DNA of 64,000 bases, from positions 62,001 through 126,000 of the forward strand of contig CAVPXC010000001.1 in the NCBI GenBank assembly GCA_963709505.1, given 5' to 3'. The notes beneath the pieces are model-generated. The model made no database searches, was not told the origin of the DNA, and saw only the letters and a program-made list of their open reading frames with translations. Below are positions 34,227 to 42,290 of the stretch, piece after piece (the first letter of the stretch is position 1; the number at the start of each line of letters is the position of its first letter). The stretch is from CAVPXC01 sp963709505 (GTDB taxonomy: Bacteria; Chloroflexota; Anaerolineae; JAAEKA01). Position numbers and translations under genes: made by a program.

Positions 34227-35228
34227 ATGGCAGCCACCACAGAAGCCACTACCGCACCGAAAAAATCGATCCTACGCTCAGATGCAACGCAGAAGCTTCT
34301 GGCGTTTGCCGGCTTGATCGTCATTTTTGCGGTATTTTCGGTCCTCTCGCCCTACTTCCTCACCAAAGACAACGTCCTTGGCATTCTGCTTGCCACCGGC
34401 GTCAATGGCGTGCTGGCTCTGGGCGTAACCTTCGTCATTATCACAGGCGGCATCGATCTGTCCGTCGGTACGGTCATGACGCTCTCGGCAGTCATGACCG
34501 GCGTAGCCATCACCAACGCGGGCTTGCCGATTCCTGTCGGTATTGTCGCCGGCCTGGCTACCGGCATGATCTGTGGATTGGTCAACGGCCTCGTCATCGC
34601 GCGCATGAGGGTTCCGCCCTTCATCGCTACGCTGGGCATGATGATGATCGCCCGCGGTCTGTCCCTCGTGATCTCCGGGGTGAAACCCATCTACTTTAAC
34701 GACACACCGGTGTTCCGCCAGCTCACCATGGGTTCGGTCGTCGGCGCGGTCATTCCCGGCTTGCCAATTCCCAATGCCGTGCTTGTTTTGTTCGGCGCGG
34801 CGCTGGTCGCAGCCTTCATCCTGGCCAAGACCGTGCTCGGCCGGTATGCCATCGCCATCGGCAGTAACGAGGAGGCCACGCGGCTCTCCGGCGTCAACGT
34901 AGCCAACTGGAAGACCGCGATCTATGCGTTGTGCGGTTTGTTCGCCGGCTTGGCCGGCGTGATGATCGCCTCACGCTTGAACTCAGCCCAACCCGCCCTG
35001 GGCGCCGGCTACGAGCTCGACGCGATCGCAGCCGTAGTCATCGGCGGCACCTCGCTGAGCGGCGGTGAAGGCACCATCCTCGGCACGATCATCGGCGCCT
35101 TCATCATCAGTACACTGACCAATGGCCTGCGCATCCTCGGCGTACCCCAAGAGTGGCAGATGGTGGTCACCGGCGTGATCGTCATCCTGGCCGTGTACCT
35201 GGATATCCTGCGACGACGCAGCAGATAG
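34227..35228 (+). CDS. Sugar ABC transporter permease (RbsC type)
   Basis: A 333-residue inner-membrane protein with about eight to ten membrane segments (LLAFAGLIVIFAVFSVLSPY, GVNGVLALGVTFVIITGGID, FIATLGMMMIARGLSLVISG and others). The family motif ITGGIDLSVGTVMTLSAVMT and the C-terminal AVVIGGTSLSGGEGTILGTI with GAFIISTLTNGL are clear. It forms the homodimeric channel of the CUT2 importer. It starts right after the ATPase stop and is followed by a mirrored spacer and the kinase gene. Confidence 0.9.
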   Translation: MAATTEATTAPKKSILRSDATQKLLAFAGLIVIFAVFSVLSPYFLTKDNVLGILLATGVNGVLALGVTFVIITGGIDLSVGTVMTLSAVMTGVAITNAGLPIPVGIVAGLATGMICGLVNGLVIARMRVPPFIATLGMMMIARGLSLVISGVKPIYFNDTPVFRQLTMGSVVGAVIPGLPIPNAVLVLFGAALVAAFILAKTVLGRYAIAIGSNEEATRLSGVNVANWKTAIYALCGLFAGLAGVMIASRLNSAQPALGAGYELDAIAAVVIGGTSLSGGEGTILGTIIGAFIISTLTNGLRILGVPQEWQMVVTGVIVILAVYLDILRRRSR

Positions 35229-35229
35229 G

Positions 35230-35300
35230 TGAAGAGTGGAGAGTGGAGGGTGGAGAGAGCCGAATCCACCCTCCACCCTCCACCCTCCACCCTCCACTTT
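35230..35300. repeat. Mirrored-unit spacer of GGAGAGTGGAGGGT words
   Basis: AGTGGAGAGTGGAGGGTGG on the left faces repeats of CCACCCTCCACCCTCC on the right; the 21-bp arms match at 20 positions. It fills the gap between the permease and kinase genes. Confidence 0.75.
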
Positions 35301-35306
35301 TCGCCC

Positions 35307-36885
35307 ATGCCCCCCCGCCTCATCCTCGCCCACGACCTGGGGACCACCGGCAACAAGGCAACTTTGTTCGACGTCGACGGCAGCGTCGTTGCATCGACCT
35401 TTGCGGCCTATGAGACGCGCTATGCACAGCCGAATTGGGCCGAGCAGGACCCGGTGGACTGGCGCACGGCCCTGTTTAATTCCACGCGTCAATTGTTGGA
35501 TGTGGCTCGATCACAGGACCGGCCACAGCAATTCGGATGTGGCCGTGGTCAGCTTCAGCGGGCACATGAACGGTGCGTTGGTGGTTGATACCGCCGGCAA
35601 ACCGTTACGGCCGGCAATCATCTGGGCCGATCAGCGGGCCACAGCTCAGGCTGACTTGATCCGAGAGCGCTGCGGTGAGGACGAGATCTATCGGCTGACC
35701 GGCAATCGGATCAGCCCCGCGTACACCGCCGCTAAGCTGCTGTGGATCAAGGATCACCAGCCGGAGATCTACCGGCGCATTTACAAGGTCCTGCAAGCCA
35801 AGGACTACGCCGCCTTTCTTTTTACCGGCGTAATGGCCACGGACTTCTCCGATGCCTCGCTGACCTTGATGCTCGACCTGGGTCAGCGCCGCTGGGCAGA
35901 GCCGCTGCTGGAACGGTTGGAACTCGACACGGCCTTGCTCCCGCCGATTTTCCCCTCGGCCCAAATCATTGGCGAGGTAACGGCGGAAGCGGCCGCGGCC
36001 AGCGGCCTTCTCGCCGGCACGCCGGTGGTGATCGGAGGTGGTGACGGCGCGTGCGCCACGGTGGGGGCCGGCGCCGTGGGTGCTGGAGACGCGTACAACT
36101 ATATTGGGTCCTCCTCCTGGTTGGCGGTCACCACCCGGCAGCCTATCCTCGACCCGCTGCGCCGCACGTTCAACTTCGTTCATCTCGATCCTGGCTCGAA
36201 CGTGGCGCTTGGCACGATGCAAGCCGCCGGCGGCGCGTTTGACTGGTTCGAGCGCCTGGTGCGGGGCGACGATCAGCCGCAGCCGCAATACGAGGCCTTG
36301 GATAGTGCGGCTGCCCAGGCGCCGCCCGGCAGCCGCAATCTGCTGTTCCTGCCGTATTTGCTGGGCGAGCGCAGCCCGCACTGGAACCCGCTGGCACGCG
36401 GCGCGTTTGTCGGCCTGGCGATGCCACACGGCCGCGCTGAGATGGCGCGGGCGGTGTTGGAGGGGGTGGCGTTCAATTTGCGGCATATTCTTGAGATTAT
36501 GGCTGATGCTGCTCGGGTTTCAAACCAGACTTCGGAGGTCACCGAAGACCTCCGAAGTCTGCGGCTTATCGGCGGCGGGGGGAAGAGCAGCCTCTGGCGC
36601 CAAATCCTGGCCGACGTCTATGGCCTGCCCATCGAGCAGCTCGCGCTTCCAGCCCAGGCGACCGCCTTGGGCGCAGCCATTGCCGGCGGCATTGGGGTAG
36701 GACTGTTTCGGGACTACAGCGTCGCCAAGCAAATTGCGCCGGTACTGCGAGTGATCCAGCCGGATCCCATAAGCCACGAGCTTTACGAACCCCTCTACGT
36801 CCTTTTCAAAGACACCTACACCGCTCTGGCGCCGATTTTCGAGCGTCTGGCAGCGCTTCCGCAAACGCATTCGGAGGTCATCTGA
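35307..36885 (+). CDS. FGGY-family carbohydrate kinase, frameshifted, with a palindrome inside
   Basis: About 525 residues after removing one G of GG at 35516-35517 (reading ...ARSQTGHSNSDVAVVSFSGH). It begins MPPRLILAHDLGTTGNKATL, the phosphate-binding start of FGGY kinases, and has KPLRPAIIWADQRATAQADL, GTPVVIGGGDGACATVGAGA and LRLIGGGGKSSLWRQILADV. These kinases phosphorylate xylulose, fuculose, rhamnulose or similar ketoses. With the L-fucose isomerase and rhamnose mutarotase nearby, a 6-deoxyketose kinase is likely. Just before LRLIGGG a 34-bp palindrome adds the residues QTSEVTEDLRS. It is part of the transporter operon. Confidence 0.8.
36527..36560. repeat. Palindrome of the 13-6-13 family within the kinase coding region, copy F
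   Basis: Left arm AGACTTCGGAGGTC, loop ACCGAA, right arm GACCTCCGAAGTCT, perfect over 14 pairs. It is closely related to copies D and E at 28980 and 29035. It is translated in frame as part of SNQTSEVTEDLRSL, a segment I do not recall from other FGGY kinases. Confidence 0.85.
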
Positions 36886-36888
36886 GCT

Positions 36889-37962
36889 ATGTCCTTTCAA
36901 ACAACCATCCATCTCCATCCGTCTTTCTTCGGCGAAGCCGAAAAGACTCTGGTCGAGCACGAAGGGCTGACGGCTTCGACCTTTCTCTACCCCAGTGGTG
37001 TTCACGGTTTGCGGCTTACCAATGAACTCGGTCACCTGGTTGTGCTGCCGTATCAGGGTCAACAGATCTGGGATGCGCAGTTTCTAGGCCGACCACTGAC
37101 TATGCGGTCGATGTTCGACATGCCCTATCCGACAACCGAGTACTTGCGCACCTATGGCGGCTTCCTCTTGCATTGTGGCGTCACGGCTATGGGAGTACCG
37201 GCTGCCGGCGACAGCCATCCGCTGCACGGCGAACTACCCAACGCCCCCTACCAGGCGGCCCAGTTGGTCACAGGCAACGACGAAAGTGGCCCGTACCTGG
37301 CGGTTACCGGCCAGTACCGGCACATAGTCGCCTTCGCTCAGAACTACATCGCCCAACCGACGATCACGCTCCACGCGAGATCGAGCCGTTTGGCGGCTTC
37401 GCTTGTAATCCACAACCTCAAGCAGACGCCGATGGAGCTGATGTACCTGGCCCACGCCAATTTCCGGCCCGTGGACGACGGCCGCCTGGTGTACAGCGCG
37501 CTTTGCACGCCTGCAAACGTTCGGGTACGCAGCAGTATCCCTTCGCACATCCGGCCGGCGGCCGGCTATCGCGAGTTCCTCCAGGAGCTACAGGCTCACC
37601 CGGAGAAGCACAATGTATTGAGCCCTGGCCTTGCCTTCGATCCCGAAGTGGTCTTCTTTGTCGACTACCAAGTCGACGAGGCCGGCTGGGCGCATACACT
37701 CCAAGTCCACCCGGACGGTTCGGCCGACTTCATCAGCCATCGCCCCGACCAACTCGACCACGGCGTACGTTGGATCAGCCGGACCCCCGACCAGGATGCC
37801 CTCGGTATGGTTTTGCCGGCGACTGCCGAGCCGGAGGGCTATACCGCCGAGAAAGCCAAAGGCAACCTGAAGGTGCTGGTCGGTGGCGCCGAGTGGCGTT
37901 GCGACATGGAGTTGGGCGCGTTGACTTCCGCAGGAAGCGAAGCTCATGGAAGCCCGCATTAG
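36889..37962 (+). CDS. DUF4432 / aldose 1-epimerase-fold protein
   Basis: A 357-residue protein of the DUF4432 family, which shares the galactose mutarotase beta-sandwich. Recognisable are VHGLRLTNELGHLVVLPYQG, YGGFLLHCGVTAMGVPA, HPLHGELPNAPYQAAQLVTG (the active-site His) and HANFRPVDDGRLVYSAL. It probably interconverts anomers or acts on the transported sugar before or after isomerisation. It begins 3 bp after the kinase stop (ATG within GAGCTATG), so the two are translationally linked. It is the last gene before the promoter of the LacI-UroD fusion. Confidence 0.8.
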   Translation: MSFQTTIHLHPSFFGEAEKTLVEHEGLTASTFLYPSGVHGLRLTNELGHLVVLPYQGQQIWDAQFLGRPLTMRSMFDMPYPTTEYLRTYGGFLLHCGVTAMGVPAAGDSHPLHGELPNAPYQAAQLVTGNDESGPYLAVTGQYRHIVAFAQNYIAQPTITLHARSSRLAASLVIHNLKQTPMELMYLAHANFRPVDDGRLVYSALCTPANVRVRSSIPSHIRPAAGYREFLQELQAHPEKHNVLSPGLAFDPEVVFFVDYQVDEAGWAHTLQVHPDGSADFISHRPDQLDHGVRWISRTPDQDALGMVLPATAEPEGYTAEKAKGNLKVLVGGAEWRCDMELGALTSAGSEAHGSPH

Positions 37963-38048
37963 CTTCATTCTTGCCGGCTAGTATTGATGTTATGACCGGC
38001 GCTAGCCTTCAATTACATCACCCCGTTTTGCTGCAACCAAATCACTTC

Positions 38049-38077
38049 TTGACAACCAACAGCTGATAGTGTATCAT
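38049..38077 (+). promoter_or_regulatory. Promoter of the LacI-UroD fusion gene
   Basis: TTGACA at 38049-38054, a 17-bp spacer and TATCAT at 38072-38077: the same geometry as the promoter at 31238. Confidence 0.72.
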
Positions 38078-38085
38078 TCATCATG

Positions 38086-38109
38086 AAATCGATATCATGA
38101 TATCGATTT
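38086..38109. promoter_or_regulatory. Operator of the LacI-UroD regulon, site 2 (perfect palindrome)
   Basis: A perfect 24-bp palindrome with the core ATCGATATCATGATATCGAT and AA/TT at the ends. It starts 9 bp after the -10 box. Its first 20 bases recur at 31276. The even symmetry suits a LacI-family dimer, and the next gene encodes one, so self-repression is likely. Confidence 0.8.
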
Positions 38110-38173
38110 GCATCATGCTTTCATAGCATGCCGCCCAGCAGTACCTCTGTTCTTGCTTCGCCAGAATCGACCT

Positions 38174-40465
38174 ATGACCACTATCAGCGATGTGGCTAAA
38201 CGAGCAGGCGTTTCTCCGGTTACGGTCTCGCGTGTGATCAACAACGTCGGGAACGTCAACGCGGGCACGCAGCAACGGGTCGAGCGGGCGATTCAGGATC
38301 TTGGGTATGTGCCCAGCGGTGTAGCCCAAAGCCTGCGCTCCAAGCGTACGCGTTCTTTGGCGCTTATCGTGCCGGATATCCAAAACGCCTTTTGGACCAC
38401 GGTTGCACGCGGTGTCGAGGATGCAGCCCAGAGCCGCGGCTACTCTGTCTTCCTTTGCAATACCGACGAGAACCCCGCTAAACAGCTCCGCTATCTCGAC
38501 GTGGTCGTCAGCCAGCGCGTCGACGGTGTGATGATCGCTCCGTACGGGTCCGATGCTGAGGATTTGGCAAGACTGCGCAGCCACGGTACTCCTACAGTCG
38601 TGATCGACCGCCAAATCACCGGCTGGGACGTCGACAGCGTGAGTGGCGACTCGCTTTCCGGCGCTCGCGCCCTGGTACACCACCTGATCTTTCTGGGGCA
38701 CAGCCGTATCGCCATGGTAACCGGGCCAGCCAGCACGGCCACGGCCATCGATCGGGTGACGGGCTATCGCATTGCCTTGGCCGAGGCAGGCATCGCAGAG
38801 GACGAGCGGCTGATCCGATACGGCGAGTTCAAGGCGATTTCGGGCGACCGCATGATGGCCCAAGTGTTGGATTCCGGCGTCAATCCCACGGCCGTTTTCG
38901 CCGCTAACAACGCCATTGCCATGGGCGTGCTCGACGAGCTCGAACGACGCTGCCTGCGCGTGCCGCAGGATATCGCTCTGGTCTGCTTCGATGATTTGCC
39001 CAACACCTCGCGCCTGTTCCCCTTTTTGACCGTAGCCGTCCAGCCGGCCTACGAGATCGGCGCCAACGCCGCCCAACTCCTGCTCAGCCGCCTCACCGCC
39101 GAGGCTCATCTGCAGCCCCGCCATGTGGTGCTGCCCACACGCTTGGTTATCCGTTATTCCTGTGGCAGCAAGCTCGAGCAGGGAGTAGACCCCGCGCTCA
39201 GCCTGCCTTTGCCGTTTAAGCCTGAGCCATCCAGCGTGCTGGTGCCAAAACTGAGCCCGGAGCTCATGTACCTGGCGAGCGCTGATTTGCCTCGTGCTCA
39301 TTTTTCGGCCCCCCGGCGCGCGCCTGCATTGGCCGAGCATGATCGCTCCGATGTCAACCGGCTTCTCAAGGTGCTAAGGCATCAAGAAGCCGATCGGGTG
39401 CCCTACTTGGAGTTTTGGGTCACTAGCCAGCCGATAGTCGAGTATGTGCTTGAACGCAAACTGGACTACGCCATCGTTAATGCGCGCGTGGGCGGCCAGT
39501 CCATCCTGCCCGAAGATCACGTCGAATTCGCCCAGCGCCTGGGCATGGACGCTGTCACCTGTAACTTTTCTTGGCGACCCAACAATGTGTTTGCCCGGGC
39601 CTCCGATGGCCTCGAGCACTACGTGGGCGGGTCGGTGAAGAACTGGTCCGATCTGGAAAACCTCGAGCCGCCGCCGGCCTTGGCGCAGCAACTCAACAGC
39701 CTCGAACACACTCTGCGCGCGGCCCAAGGTACGGGCGTCGGCGTGATCGCCAACTTCACATCCTTCTTCGACACAGCCCTGCTTGCGGTAGGCGTCACTG
39801 ACGCAATGTTGCTCTTCTACGACAACCGCCCGTTTCTGGAGAAGCTGATGGATATCCTCTGGGATCATCAGCACCGGGTGATGCAGGCCGTATGTGATCG
39901 TTTCGGCGACGAGCTGGCCTTCGTGCTGGTCAACGACGACATCGCACACAATACTGGCCTACTGATCCAGGCGCACATGTTCGAGGAGGTGTTTCCTCAG
40001 CGCATGAAGCACCTGATCGCGCCGGCCAAGGAATACGATAAGCTGGTGGCCTTCCACACCGACGGCAGAATCGACCAGGCTTTACCGATTCTTCACGATA
40101 TCGGCTTCGATATCCTCCATCCGATCGCCCCCGAATGCAATGATATTGCCGCCCTCCGGCGGCAATGGGCAGGCAAGATGGCGTTCGTGGGCAACATCCC
40201 CACTCTCCTGCTGACCTATGGCAGCCAGGACGAAATCAAAGAGCGGGTCAAGCGACTGTGCGTTGACTTGGCCCCCGGCGGCGGGTATGTGTTAGGATCG
40301 TCACCAGGCATCATGGAAGGAATCCCGCCCGAGAACTTCCTGGCCATGGTCCGGGCCGTCCATCGCTATGGCCGCTTCGGCCGCTTCGGACGTCTCGACC
40401 AGGCCGATAACACGACTCTTGCGCAGCCGCTTGTGCTTTCTCCCGTGAGGTCCTTGGCCTACTAG
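38174..40465 (+). CDS. LacI-family repressor fused to a UroD/MtaA-superfamily domain
   Basis: A continuous 763-residue frame joins two complete proteins. Residues 1-331 are a LacI repressor: HTH TISDVAKRAGVSPVTVSRVI, hinge GYVPSGVAQSLRSKRTRS, ligand-binding core up to VLPTRLVIRYSC. Residues about 391-763 are a UroD-like domain (VNRLLKVLRHQEADRVPYLE, FDTALLAVGVTDAMLLFYDN, LVNDDIAHNTGLLI, VAFHTDGRIDQALPIL, GGGYVLGSSPGIMEGIPPEN) very close to the stand-alone protein at 50220. A 60-residue linker joins them; an in-frame ATG at residue 365 could give the enzyme alone. The MtaA-type His-x-Cys is His-x-Asp here. The start at 38174 lies 65 bp after its likely operator; the ribosome site is weak. It probably senses a sugar and controls this cluster. 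Confidence 0.85.
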   Translation: MTTISDVAKRAGVSPVTVSRVINNVGNVNAGTQQRVERAIQDLGYVPSGVAQSLRSKRTRSLALIVPDIQNAFWTTVARGVEDAAQSRGYSVFLCNTDENPAKQLRYLDVVVSQRVDGVMIAPYGSDAEDLARLRSHGTPTVVIDRQITGWDVDSVSGDSLSGARALVHHLIFLGHSRIAMVTGPASTATAIDRVTGYRIALAEAGIAEDERLIRYGEFKAISGDRMMAQVLDSGVNPTAVFAANNAIAMGVLDELERRCLRVPQDIALVCFDDLPNTSRLFPFLTVAVQPAYEIGANAAQLLLSRLTAEAHLQPRHVVLPTRLVIRYSCGSKLEQGVDPALSLPLPFKPEPSSVLVPKLSPELMYLASADLPRAHFSAPRRAPALAEHDRSDVNRLLKVLRHQEADRVPYLEFWVTSQPIVEYVLERKLDYAIVNARVGGQSILPEDHVEFAQRLGMDAVTCNFSWRPNNVFARASDGLEHYVGGSVKNWSDLENLEPPPALAQQLNSLEHTLRAAQGTGVGVIANFTSFFDTALLAVGVTDAMLLFYDNRPFLEKLMDILWDHQHRVMQAVCDRFGDELAFVLVNDDIAHNTGLLIQAHMFEEVFPQRMKHLIAPAKEYDKLVAFHTDGRIDQALPILHDIGFDILHPIAPECNDIAALRRQWAGKMAFVGNIPTLLLTYGSQDEIKERVKRLCVDLAPGGGYVLGSSPGIMEGIPPENFLAMVRAVHRYGRFGRFGRLDQADNTTLAQPLVLSPVRSLAY

Positions 40466-40496
40466 CGGGCCCACTTCGGCCCAAGGTTCCACGACT

Positions 40497-41564
40497 ATGA
40501 CGATGACGTCACGACAACGAGTATTGACAGCCTTTGGTCACAAGCAGCCGGATCGGGTGCCCACTTGGTTGGGCGCCTCACCGGAGTGGAAGCAGCTGGC
40601 GCGTGACTTCGTCGGTCTTCCCGACGACGAGGCCCTGCTGCGGTATCTGGGCGACGACTTTCGCCGGGTTTTTAGCACTTATGCCGGCCCGCCCGAGCGC
40701 AGCCCCGGCGAGTTGCTCTCTCCCGGCGCCACCTGGCGCTCGCCCTTCGACATCGAGCGGCACGGCTATGGCTACGGCATGCCGCTGGCCAATCCGCTCA
40801 AACACGCCACGCTCCAACAGGTCCACGATTATCCCTGGCCCAACCCCGATTGGATTGACGTTTCTCGCATTCGCCAGGAGACAGCCCAATGGGGTGGGGA
40901 ATACGCCATCCTGGGCGGCGAGTGGTCGCCTTTCTGGCATGACGTTATTGACTTGTTGGATTTCGACGAATTGATCTACCAGATGTACGACGAACCCGAA
41001 CTGGTGGATGCGGTGATGGACTACACTGCCAGCTATTATCTGGAGGTCAGCCGGCGAATCTTCGAGGCAAGCGACGACGCGATCGACATCTTCTTCATCG
41101 GCAATGACCTCGGCGCTCAAACGGGTCCGTTGCTTGGTCCCGCCCTGTTTCGCCGCTTCGTCCTCCCGCACCTGCAGCGTTTTGTCGATTTGGGACACCA
41201 GTACGGCAAGCTCGTGCTCCTGCACACCGACGGATCGCTCCGCCCGCTGCTGCCGGACATGATCGCCACCGGGCTGGACGGCATACAATCGGTGCAGCCG
41301 TACTGCACCGGCATGGAACTGGGCGGCCTGAAGCGCGACTTCGGCAAACAATTGACGTTCTTCGGCTGCGTCGATACGCAAGCGCTGATCGAGGGCACGG
41401 CCGAAGAAGCCCGGCAGCTCACAATCAAAACACTGGAGACAATGATGCCCGGCGGCGGCTTTATCGCCTCGCCCAGTCACGATTACCTGTTGCCGGAGAC
41501 ACCGGTCGAGAATGTGATCGTGATGTATCAGACGGTGCAGGAGTATGGGTGGTATCAGAGGTGA
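40497..41564 (+). CDS. UroD-superfamily protein (stand-alone, HTDG type)
   Basis: A 355-residue TIM-barrel protein of the UroD family. It starts MTMTSRQRVLTAFGHKQPDR (the usual opening before RVP), with YAILGGEWSPFWHDVIDLLD, DIFFIGNDLGAQTGPLLGPA and KLVLLHTDGSLRPLLPDMIA. The metal-site position of MtaA/CmuA reads HTDG rather than HxCG. It is closer to decarboxylase-like sugar-cluster paralogues than to true HemE, which lacks this context. A role in methyl transfer or in lyase chemistry on the imported sugar is possible. It follows the fusion gene by 31 bp. Confidence 0.8.
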   Translation: MTMTSRQRVLTAFGHKQPDRVPTWLGASPEWKQLARDFVGLPDDEALLRYLGDDFRRVFSTYAGPPERSPGELLSPGATWRSPFDIERHGYGYGMPLANPLKHATLQQVHDYPWPNPDWIDVSRIRQETAQWGGEYAILGGEWSPFWHDVIDLLDFDELIYQMYDEPELVDAVMDYTASYYLEVSRRIFEASDDAIDIFFIGNDLGAQTGPLLGPALFRRFVLPHLQRFVDLGHQYGKLVLLHTDGSLRPLLPDMIATGLDGIQSVQPYCTGMELGGLKRDFGKQLTFFGCVDTQALIEGTAEEARQLTIKTLETMMPGGGFIASPSHDYLLPETPVENVIVMYQTVQEYGWYQR

Positions 41565-41566
41565 GT

Positions 41567-41722
41567 GTCAAGTGTCAAGTGTCAGGTGTCGGAGTGTCAA
41601 GTGGCAGAGTGGTCTTCATCAATATGGAGTTCCGCCACGTGACACCCGACGCTCCGCCACGTGACACTTGACACTCCGCCACTTGACACCTGACACTCCG
41701 ACACCTGACACTCCTCGACCCG
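41567..41722. repeat. Mirrored-unit spacer of GTGTCAAGTGTCAAG words
   Basis: The left block repeats GTGTCAAGTGTCAAGTGTCA with variants; the right block repeats CACGTGACACTTGACACTCC with variants. The two halves can pair in many registers. A 30-bp non-repeated middle (TCATCAATATGGAG) separates them. Confidence 0.8.
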
Positions 41723-41744
41723 CCACCTCCCAAGGAGATTATTC

Positions 41745-42068
41745 ATGAAACGTTACGGCCAACTCATCGGCGTAAAGCCGCAGGATCTAGAGGCGTACAC
41801 GCAGTATCACGCCGCCGTCTGGCCCGAGATCCTCGACATGATCCGCCAGTGCAATATCCGAAACTATTCCATCTTCCTCAAGGATCACATGCTCTTTGCG
41901 TACTTTGAGTACGTGGGCGACGACTTCGACGGCGACATGGCGAAGATGGCGGCCGATCCCAAAACCCAGGAGTGGTGGGATATCATGATGCCCATGCAGC
42001 AGCCCATCGCCACGCGGGCCGAGGGCGAATGGTGGGCGACTATGGAAGAAGTCTTTCACACGGATTAG
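41745..42068 (+). CDS. L-rhamnose mutarotase family protein
   Basis: A 107-residue ferredoxin-like-fold protein of the RhaM/YiiL family. It shows KRYGQLIGVKPQDLEAYTQY, the active-site His in HAAVWPEILDMIRQCNIRNY, YSIFLKDHMLFAYFEYVGDD and the Trp pair in QEWWDIMMPMQQPI. It interconverts alpha and beta anomers of L-rhamnose; some relatives act on L-fucose (FucU is unrelated in sequence). A clear AAGGAG lies before the ATG. With an L-fucose isomerase in the same cluster the physiological substrate could be a 6-deoxyhexose other than rhamnose. Confidence 0.87.
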   Translation: MKRYGQLIGVKPQDLEAYTQYHAAVWPEILDMIRQCNIRNYSIFLKDHMLFAYFEYVGDDFDGDMAKMAADPKTQEWWDIMMPMQQPIATRAEGEWWATMEEVFHTD

Positions 42069-42087
42069 CAACTCAGCCTTCCAGACT

Positions 42088-42240
42088 CAGGGATTGGAAA
42101 TCCCCTGGCTGAAACTGAGAAGTGGCCTCAGCCACTGCGGAAGGGATCCGTTCTTGGCCACTGCGAAAGGGATCTGCTCCCAGTCCCTGAGGGGACTTCT
42201 CAGCTTCAGACGGTGAATTCCATTCACCGGGCCGAATGTA
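42088..42240. repeat. Dispersed 150-180-bp element, copy 1
   Basis: One end holds the palindrome GGGATTGGAAATCCC, the other end GTGAATTCCATTCAC; inside, CTGAAACTGAGAAGT faces ACTTCTCAGCTTCAG. The reverse complement of the same order of blocks is at 62182-62360. No protein is encoded. Confidence 0.75.
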
Positions 42241-42290
42241 TACACCAGCGCATTGTCGCACCACCATAACAGCTCATTAGGAAGGTCCCC

